From positions 1-10,321 of the forward strand of contig JAEWIV010000195.1 of the NCBI GenBank assembly GCA_023386865.1: a DNA stretch of 10,321 bases, in the 5' to 3' direction. Numbering within the stretch: the first letter of the stretch is position 1; each line of letters starts with the position of its first letter. The stretch is from Pseudomonadota bacterium. Lineage in GTDB: Bacteria; Pseudomonadota; Alphaproteobacteria; Reyranellales; Reyranellaceae. Positions 6,144 to 10,321 of the stretch are shown here, one piece after another. A program made the position numbers and the translations under genes. The notes under the pieces are model-generated. The model was not told the DNA's origin. It saw only the letters and a program-made list of their open reading frames with translations, and searched no databases.

Positions 6144-6721
6144 TTGGCGCGATCAGCCACGACCGTGAGCTCGACCGTCACCTCGTTGGCGACCTGGCCG
6201 GTCGCCGCCCATTCGTTCTGGCCGACACCGTAATCGAGCCGCTTGATGATCAGCCGCCCGCGCGCTGTGCTCCGCTGCCGGCCGGGCCGGGCGGGGTCGT
6301 CGGCAATGGACAGGGTGAAAGGCAGCACGACGTCGCGCGTGACGTCGCGGATCGTGAGTTTGCCGCGCGCCTCGTAGCGCTCGCCGCTGCCCGCGACCGA
6401 GGTCGACACGAAGCGCGCCTCGGGAAACTTCTGCACGTCGAGGAAGTTCGGCCCCTTCATCAGCGAATCGACGTCGCGATTGTTGGTCGAGACCGCACGC
6501 GTGTCGATCCGGATGTCGATGCGGGCGCCGGCGAGCGAGCCGGGATCGAGCACGATCTCGCCGGTCCAGGTTGGGAAGCGGCCGCTCACGATCGAACCCA
6601 CCTGGGCGACGCTGAAGCTGAGGGCGCTCGCCTTGGGATCGACCGTCCAGGAATCCTGCGGGCCGGCCAGCGACGGCAGCGGCAGCAGGGCGAGGGCGGC
6701 GAGGATGGACCAGGAGCGCAT
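6140..6721 (-). CDS. YceI-family periplasmic (polyisoprenoid-binding-like) protein
   Basis: This is a 193-residue YceI-like lipocalin-fold protein with a Sec signal peptide at residues 1-19 (MRSWSILAALALLPLPSLAG). The mature start has the typical WTVDPKASALSFSVAQVGSIVSG-type pattern (about 25-47), then GRFPTWTGEIVLDP, NFLDVQKFPEARF (92-104) and the late YGVGQNEWAATG block (164-175). Structurally known members hold an isoprenoid or other amphipathic ligand in a beta-barrel; whether this one binds a quinone-like molecule is inference. The ATG at 6719-6721 overlaps the cytochrome stop as TGATG and is preceded by GGAGGAAGG two bases away, so it is preferred over an upstream ATG. The cytochrome b561/YceI pairing recalls yceJ-yceI of enterobacteria, suggesting membrane electron transfer linked to a periplasmic carrier. 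Confidence 0.93.
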   Translation of the reverse strand: MRSWSILAALALLPLPSLAGPQDSWTVDPKASALSFSVAQVGSIVSGRFPTWTGEIVLDPGSLAGARIDIRIDTRAVSTNNRDVDSLMKGPNFLDVQKFPEARFVSTSVAGSGERYEARGKLTIRDVTRDVVLPFTLSIADDPARPGRQRSTARGRLIIKRLDYGVGQNEWAATGQVANEVTVELTVVADRAK

Positions 6722-7263
6722 CACCTTCCTCCGAACGGCCACATGCGGCGGAAGACGCCGTCACGGCGCAGGACGTCGTGGTGCACGACCGCGGCGACGT
6801 GAAGTATCAGCACCGCGATCAGCAAACGCGACGATATATAATGTGTGGTCTTCAGCACCTCGAACAGGGCCTGGTCGCGCGGCACCAGGTCGGGCACGGG
6901 CAGCAGGCCGAACCAGACCACGCTCACGCCCGCGGCCGAGCTCATGAACCAGCCGCTGATCGGCATGGCGAGCAGCAACGCCAGCAGCGCCCAGTGCGTC
7001 ACCGGCGCCAGAACGGCCTGCCAGCGCACGATCGTGCCGGGCAGCAGCGGCGGCCGATGGCGCCAGCGCCACAGCAGGCGGCCTGCCGTGAGCACGAGCA
7101 CGGCGAGCCCGACCCATTTGTGCCAGTTGTAGGCATAGAGCTTGGTGAAGCCGAGCGGCAGGTCGGTCATCCACAGGCCAACGCCCAGCATGCCGATCAC
7201 CGCGACGGCGGTGACCCAATGAAACGCCTGGGCGGCGGGATGATAGGTCGGAGCCGGGCTCAG
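6721..7263 (-). CDS. Cytochrome b561-type di-haem membrane protein, apparent CTG start
   Basis: The 180-residue inner-membrane cytochrome has four hydrophobic segments (about 12-31, 49-66, 86-106 and 145-162). Histidines sit where b561 proteins bind two b haems: His15 (FHW), His48 (NWHKW), His141 (THYISS) and His155. A short basic tail follows (HHDVLRRD, FRRMWPFGGR). Such proteins pass electrons across or within the membrane, often from quinol. No ATG, GTG or TTG precedes the essential first His. The first such codon (GTG at 7198-7200) would delete half of helix 1. A CTG at 7261-7263 overlaps the PhyH stop as CTGA and has GAGGAAG seven bases upstream, just as in ATGA junctions, so I take it as the start. 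The downstream YceI gene overlaps as TGATG. Confidence 0.88.
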   Translation of the reverse strand: MSPAPTYHPAAQAFHWVTAVAVIGMLGVGLWMTDLPLGFTKLYAYNWHKWVGLAVLVLTAGRLLWRWRHRPPLLPGTIVRWQAVLAPVTHWALLALLLAMPISGWFMSSAAGVSVVWFGLLPVPDLVPRDQALFEVLKTTHYISSRLLIAVLILHVAAVVHHDVLRRDGVFRRMWPFGGR

Positions 7264-8153
7264 TGCCGAGCTTCCTCGTAGGTCTCGAAGAAGCGGCGGC
7301 CCGTCCCGCGCTGGTTCTCGTAGATCGAGCCCTGATGGTCGGCCGCCGGCAATGGCATGCGGATCGGCGCGGCCACGACGCGCGGTTCGATGGTGGGCTC
7401 GCCCAGCACCATGCGGCTGTTGAATTCCTCGAAGTTGGCCACGCCCAGCAGCGGCCAGGCATCGGCGGCAGTGTATTCGTGCAGCAGCAGCCGACGTTGG
7501 CGGTTGGACCGGTTGAGCGCCGAGCCGTGCACCAGGCGCACGTGATGGATGGTCATCGAGCCGGCGGGTCCCGTCAGGGGCACGGCGTTGTCGAAGTCGA
7601 TGTCGCAGGCGTCGGGGTTCATGGCGCCACAGAAGCGGCCGTCGGCGTGATGGTCGAAGGTGGGGCCGTGGTGGCTGCCCGGGATCACCATCAGCGGGCC
7701 GTTGTCGACATCGCAGTCGTCGAGATAGATGCCGGTCGCCAGCACGTCGTCGGTGGTGTGGGGATTGAAGGCCCAATCCTGGTGCCATTCGACGGGGGAG
7801 CCGTAGCCCGCCGACTTCATGTTGAGCTTGCCGCCGTGCTGGCGGATCGCCGGGCCGAGGAGCTGCGCCAGGACCGACGTGATCTTGGGATCGCGCGCCA
7901 GCGCATGGAAGAAGGCATAGCGCTTGAAGATCGCGGGCTTCAGCCGGCGCACGCGGGGCAGCGCCGCACTGTGGCTGGCTTCGAGGTCATAGAGATCGTC
8001 GTTGGCCGAAACGCCGCGCGCCTCGGCCACGATGCGGTCGGTGAGGTCGCGCAGCTCGGCGAGCTGCTCGCCCTGGATCAGGCGCGGGATCACCAGGTAG
8101 CCGTCGCGCCGATAGGTCTCGATCTGCTGGTCGGTGAGCATGTCGACGACCAT
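7260..8153 (-). CDS. PhyH-family Fe(II)/2-oxoglutarate dioxygenase
   Basis: This 297-residue protein belongs to the phytanoyl-CoA dioxygenase (PhyH) family, cupin-fold hydroxylases that use Fe(II), O2 and 2-oxoglutarate. It opens with the typical LTDQQIETYRRDGYLVIP (6-23). The iron triad appears as H124-x-D126 (WHQDWAF) and His209 (RLVHGSALNRS). The nearby Arg residues at 218-221 are suited to binding 2-oxoglutarate. NGPLMVIPGSH (151-161) is the conserved strand between them. The native substrate is unknown; bacterial PhyH relatives act on diverse small molecules. I take the ATG at 8151-8153, with GGCGGA seven bases upstream; the ATG at 8139-8141 is a possible alternative. It is the first gene of a four-gene coupled operon with b561, YceI and an exported protein, and starts 34 bp from a divergent second 2OG oxygenase. 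Confidence 0.93.
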   Translation of the reverse strand: MVVDMLTDQQIETYRRDGYLVIPRLIQGEQLAELRDLTDRIVAEARGVSANDDLYDLEASHSAALPRVRRLKPAIFKRYAFFHALARDPKITSVLAQLLGPAIRQHGGKLNMKSAGYGSPVEWHQDWAFNPHTTDDVLATGIYLDDCDVDNGPLMVIPGSHHGPTFDHHADGRFCGAMNPDACDIDFDNAVPLTGPAGSMTIHHVRLVHGSALNRSNRQRRLLLHEYTAADAWPLLGVANFEEFNSRMVLGEPTIEPRVVAAPIRMPLPAADHQGSIYENQRGTGRRFFETYEEARH

Positions 8154-8160
8154 AGCACGG

Positions 8161-8177
8161 TCCGCCGCCTTGGCGGA
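8161..8177. promoter_or_regulatory. Inverted repeat TCCGCC-GCCTT-GGCGGA between divergent oxygenase genes
   Basis: A perfect 6-bp dyad with a 5-base centre lies inside the 34-bp gap between two start codons. Each arm reads GGCGGA towards its own gene, seven bases before the PhyH ATG (minus) and ten bases before the plus-strand ATG. The two arms may therefore serve as weak ribosome binding sites, and the dyad could also be a protein site. No room for separate promoters exists here, so they must lie within the opposing coding regions. Confidence 0.5.
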
Positions 8178-8187
8178 TAATCCGGCC

Positions 8188-8820
8188 ATGGCGATCCATG
8201 CCCTTTTCCCGACGCTGATCTACCGAGAATCGACCGCCGGGCCGGACCAGAGCCGGCTCAACCAGGACCTGGCCGACGAGTGCCGTTCGCTCGCGGCCTC
8301 GGACGAGGCGGGCCGGCGCTGGTCGGCCCGGCACTATCTCGGTGGTTACACGTCCTACGGCTCGCTCGACCGCCTGCATCTGGTGTCTTCGCTGTTCGGC
8401 CGCCTGCGCCGACGCATCGACCCGCACGTGAAAGCCTTCGCCCGCTCGCTGCACTACGACCTGGCCGGCCGGTCGCTCGCCATGACCGATTGCTGGGCCA
8501 ACGTCATGCCGGCGGGCGTGGTGCATTCGCTCCATCTGCATCCCACGTCGTTCATCAGCGGCACCTATTATGTGGAAGTGCCCAAAGGCGCCGGCGCCCT
8601 GAAATTCGAGGATCCGAGGCTCGGCTTGCACATGGCGACGCCGCCGCGCCGGGCCGATGCGCCCAGGCGCTTTCACTCCTTCGTGAGCCTGCCGGCCAGG
8701 GCCGGCGATCTCGTGCTGTTCGAGAGCTGGCTCCGCCATGAAGTGCCACCCGCCCGCTTCTCCGGAGAGCGCATCTCGATTAGCTTCAACTACGGGTGGA
8801 CGGCCCGGGCATCCCGCTGA
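8188..8820 (+). CDS. Putative 2OG-Fe(II) oxygenase, TIGR02466 / 2OG-FeII_Oxy_5 type
   Basis: The 210-residue protein shows the order of motifs typical of this small oxygenase family: LFPTLIYRE at the start, CWANVMPAG (102-110), then HSLHLHPTSFISGTYYVEVP (113-132), LKFEDPR (138-144), and AGDLVLFESWLRHEVPP with SGERISISFNYGW to the end. His116 or His118 and His184 are likely iron ligands, with Arg195 for 2-oxoglutarate. The acidic ligand is not obvious, so activity is inferred from family resemblance. The ATG at 8188 is the start that gives the family N-terminus. It is divergent from the PhyH gene and heads a plus-strand operon, its stop touching the next gene. Two oxygenases from separate families facing each other suggests a shared substrate or pathway. 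Confidence 0.88.
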   Translation: MAIHALFPTLIYRESTAGPDQSRLNQDLADECRSLAASDEAGRRWSARHYLGGYTSYGSLDRLHLVSSLFGRLRRRIDPHVKAFARSLHYDLAGRSLAMTDCWANVMPAGVVHSLHLHPTSFISGTYYVEVPKGAGALKFEDPRLGLHMATPPRRADAPRRFHSFVSLPARAGDLVLFESWLRHEVPPARFSGERISISFNYGWTARASR

Positions 8821-8831
8821 TGGAACGTCAC

Positions 8832-9656
8832 ATGCGCGCTCTTCTCGCTATGGTCACCCTGCTTGCTGCGGCCGGCACTGCCTCGGCCGAGCAGGAGCTG
8901 CCGATCTTCGACGCCCACATGCACTACAGCCACGATGCCTGGGAGGTCGTGCCGCCCAAGCAGGTGGTCGAGATCCTCAAGAAGGCGGGCGTCAAGCGCG
9001 CCATGGTGTCGAGCTCGAACAACGACGGCACCAGGATGCTGCAGGACGTGGCGGCCTCGATGATCGTGCCCGAGCTCCGGCCCTATCGTTCGCGCGGCGA
9101 GCTGTCGACCTGGGTCAAGGATCCCACCATCATCCCGTTCCTCGAGGACATGCTCTCCAAGCGCAAGTACGTGGCGATCGGCGAATTCCACGTCTACGGC
9201 GCCGATGCCGACCTGCCCAACATGCGCAAGGTGGTCGAGCTCGCCAGGAAGCACGGCCTCTACCTGCACTCCCATTCCGATGCCGACGCCGTCGTCCGCC
9301 ACTTCCAGCAGGATCCCGATGCCCGCGTGCTGTGGGCCCATTCGGGCTTCGAACGGCCGGAGAAGGTGCGCGAGATGTTGCGGCGCTATCCGAACCTGTG
9401 GTGCGACCTGGCCTTCCTCACATCGCACGCGTCGAACGGCAAGGTGGCGCCGGGCTGGCGTGATGCCTTCCTGGAGTTCCCCGACCGCTTCGTGGTCGGC
9501 ACCGACACCTTCACGCCGGAACGCTGGCACTATGTCGTCGAGCATGCGCGCTGGTCGCGCCAGTGGTTGAGCGACCTGCCGCCGGACGTCGCGCGCAAGA
9601 TCGCCTTCGAGAACGGCGACCGTCTGTTCGGCAGCAAGCTCGGCGGCGGCCAATGA
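8832..9656 (+). CDS. Exported amidohydrolase-family (amidohydrolase 2) metal hydrolase
   Basis: This 274-residue TIM-barrel hydrolase resembles the amidohydrolase_2 branch. The metal motif is D27-A-H29-M-H31 (FDAHMHYS); later ligands are His146/His148 (LHSHSDAD), His170 (WAHSGFE) and Asp225 (VGTDTFTPE). A clear Sec signal peptide (MRALLAMVTLLAAAGTASA-EQE) puts it in the periplasm, whereas most relatives are cytoplasmic decarboxylases or lactone/amide hydrolases. Substrate unknown. An ATG at 8820-8822 overlaps the oxygenase stop as TGATG, but its product would begin MERH. The ATG at 8832 gives a cleaner signal peptide and has GGAA six bases upstream, so I prefer it; the earlier start is possible. 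Its stop overlaps the next gene as ATGA. Confidence 0.88.
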   Translation: MRALLAMVTLLAAAGTASAEQELPIFDAHMHYSHDAWEVVPPKQVVEILKKAGVKRAMVSSSNNDGTRMLQDVAASMIVPELRPYRSRGELSTWVKDPTIIPFLEDMLSKRKYVAIGEFHVYGADADLPNMRKVVELARKHGLYLHSHSDADAVVRHFQQDPDARVLWAHSGFERPEKVREMLRRYPNLWCDLAFLTSHASNGKVAPGWRDAFLEFPDRFVVGTDTFTPERWHYVVEHARWSRQWLSDLPPDVARKIAFENGDRLFGSKLGGGQ

Positions 9657-10054
9657 AGCTGGTCGCCGGCCTGTTCGCGCTCCTGATCGCTTTGCCGGCC
9701 TGGGCGGACTGCCCGCTCGACCTCGGGCGCGGCACCGGCATCGTGGTGTTCTCCAGCCACTATCTCGTCGCGTTCCGGCCCGAGCCGTTGCGCATCGAGG
9801 TCGCCGAACCGTTCTCGCTGCTGTTCAATGTCTGCACCAAGAACGACAAGCCGGCCGAGCTGGTGGCGATCGACGCCCAGATGCCCGAGCACAGGCACGG
9901 CATGAACTACCGGCCGACCATCGTATCCCTGGGCGACGGCCGCTATCGCGTCGACGGCATGGTGTTCCACATGCCCGGCCGCTGGGAGCTCGCCATCGAC
10001 GTGCGCGCCGGCGAGGAGAGCGAGCGGCTGAGCCATGAGTTCATCGTGAAGTGA
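9653..10054 (+). CDS. YtkA-like periplasmic protein with MPEHRHGMN motif
   Basis: This 133-residue protein has a Sec signal peptide (MKLVAGLFALLIALPAWADC) and one small beta-sandwich domain of the YtkA/FixH-like kind. Signs are an N-terminal strand region with FSLLFNVCTKND (54-65), AQMPEHRHGMNYRP (75-88), GDGRYRVDGMVFHMPGRWEL (94-113) and a closing strand. Met77, His80, His82, Met84, His106 and Met107 are well placed for copper or haem binding, but this is inference. C20 and C61 may form a disulfide, or C20 may be at the cleavage site. The ATG overlaps the amidohydrolase stop (ATGA) and the stop overlaps the next start (GTGA). It sits directly before a di-haem peroxidase gene, so a redox or metal-delivery role for that enzyme is plausible. 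Confidence 0.8.
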   Translation: MKLVAGLFALLIALPAWADCPLDLGRGTGIVVFSSHYLVAFRPEPLRIEVAEPFSLLFNVCTKNDKPAELVAIDAQMPEHRHGMNYRPTIVSLGDGRYRVDGMVFHMPGRWELAIDVRAGEESERLSHEFIVK

Positions 10055-10321
10055 AGCGCTGGCTCAGCGGCGCGCTGCTGTTGGCGCTGGCGGCGTCGGC
10101 GGTCGCGCAAACGCCGCTGGAATGGTCGGATGACGAGATGAAGGCGATCGCCCGCCACGGGCCGTGGCCGCCACCGCCGCCGCGCGATCCCTCCAACCGT
10201 GTCGCAGGCTCGCCCGATGCCGTCGCGCTCGGCGAGCATCTGTTCAACGAGCCGCGGCTGTCGGCCGACGGCGCCATGAGTTGCGCCAGCTGCCACGTCG
10301 CCGGCCGCGACTGGGGCGATG
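10051..10321 (+). CDS. Di-haem cytochrome c peroxidase / MauG family protein, partial (cut by right edge)
   Basis: Ninety codons are visible. A GTG start overlaps the previous stop as GTGA. Residues 1-20 are a signal peptide (MKRWLSGALLLALAASAVAQ). A Pro-rich stretch PWPPPPPRDPSNR (39-51) follows, then LGEHLFNEPRLSADGAMSC (60-78), leading into the first haem c site CASCH (78-82) and GRDWGD. The phrase 'lG..LF.eprLS.dg..sC.sCH' is characteristic of the bacterial di-haem peroxidase/MauG superfamily, whose members reduce H2O2 or oxidise protein or quinone-type substrates in the periplasm. The second haem motif and the residues that separate peroxidase from MauG-like function lie beyond the window. 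Confidence 0.85.
   Translation, partial: MKRWLSGALLLALAASAVAQTPLEWSDDEMKAIARHGPWPPPPPRDPSNRVAGSPDAVALGEHLFNEPRLSADGAMSCASCHVAGRDWGD

Noticed and set aside
7264..7788. N-terminal extension of cytochrome b561 back into the PhyH gene to an in-frame ATG
   Set aside because: The extension is an Arg/Pro-rich out-of-frame reading of PhyH; it would overlap over 500 bases and gives no b561-like sequence.
7263..8180. Plus-strand open frame of 305 codons opposite PhyH
   Set aside because: Shadow of the PhyH gene; no recognisable motif or ribosome site.
8796..8831. Longer N-terminus for the amidohydrolase from the ATG at 8796
   Set aside because: It would overlap the oxygenase gene by 25 bases and add MDGPGIPL before the signal peptide; the starts at 8820 or 8832 fit better.

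Overview
The window is about two-thirds G+C and gene-dense, with almost every neighbouring pair overlapping by a stop/start tetranucleotide. The protein families suggest an alphaproteobacterium, perhaps of the Rhodospirillales/Reyranella/Hyphomicrobiales kind. That placement is inference; there is no rRNA or marker gene to fix it. I see no tRNA, rRNA, CRISPR array, transposase or phage gene.

Region 1 (1-2867, minus strand). The 5' part of a secreted Thr/Pro-rich protein runs off the left edge. Next comes a pyrB-pyrC pair: aspartate carbamoyltransferase and a dihydroorotase homologue joined by a GTGA overlap. The dihydroorotase homologue lacks the first metal-binding His and the substrate Arg of the usual HxHxREPG motif, so it is probably a pseudo-enzyme partner of PyrB rather than a working dihydroorotase. 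A 19-bp tandem repeat carrying a perfect hairpin straddles its stop codon.

Region 2 (2868-5598). Two citrate-synthase-fold genes are transcribed away from each other. The minus-strand one carries an N-terminal MerR/excisionase-type helix-turn-helix and is followed by a small zinc GFA-domain gene. The plus-strand one is an ordinary-length citrate synthase paralogue with Glu in place of the catalytic Asp. The 83-bp gap between them is an AT-rich island with a long inverted repeat, a good candidate operator for the HTH-citrate synthase itself. This putative metabolite-sensing regulator built on an enzyme fold is the most interesting system in the window.

Region 3 (5595-8153, minus strand). A tightly coupled four-gene operon reads: PhyH-type 2-oxoglutarate dioxygenase, cytochrome b561 (apparently with a CTG start), YceI-family periplasmic protein, and an exported protein of unknown family. 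The b561/YceI pairing is known from yceJ-yceI in enterobacteria.

Region 4 (8188-10321, plus strand). Divergent from region 3, with only 34 bp between start codons, is a second coupled operon: a 2OG-Fe(II) oxygenase of the TIGR02466 type, an exported amidohydrolase, a YtkA-like His/Met-rich periplasmic protein, and the start of a di-haem cytochrome c peroxidase (MauG family) cut by the right edge. Two divergent operons, each headed by a different 2OG oxygenase and each carrying a haem protein and exported partners, may form one redox-linked module. Its substrate cannot be read from the sequence.
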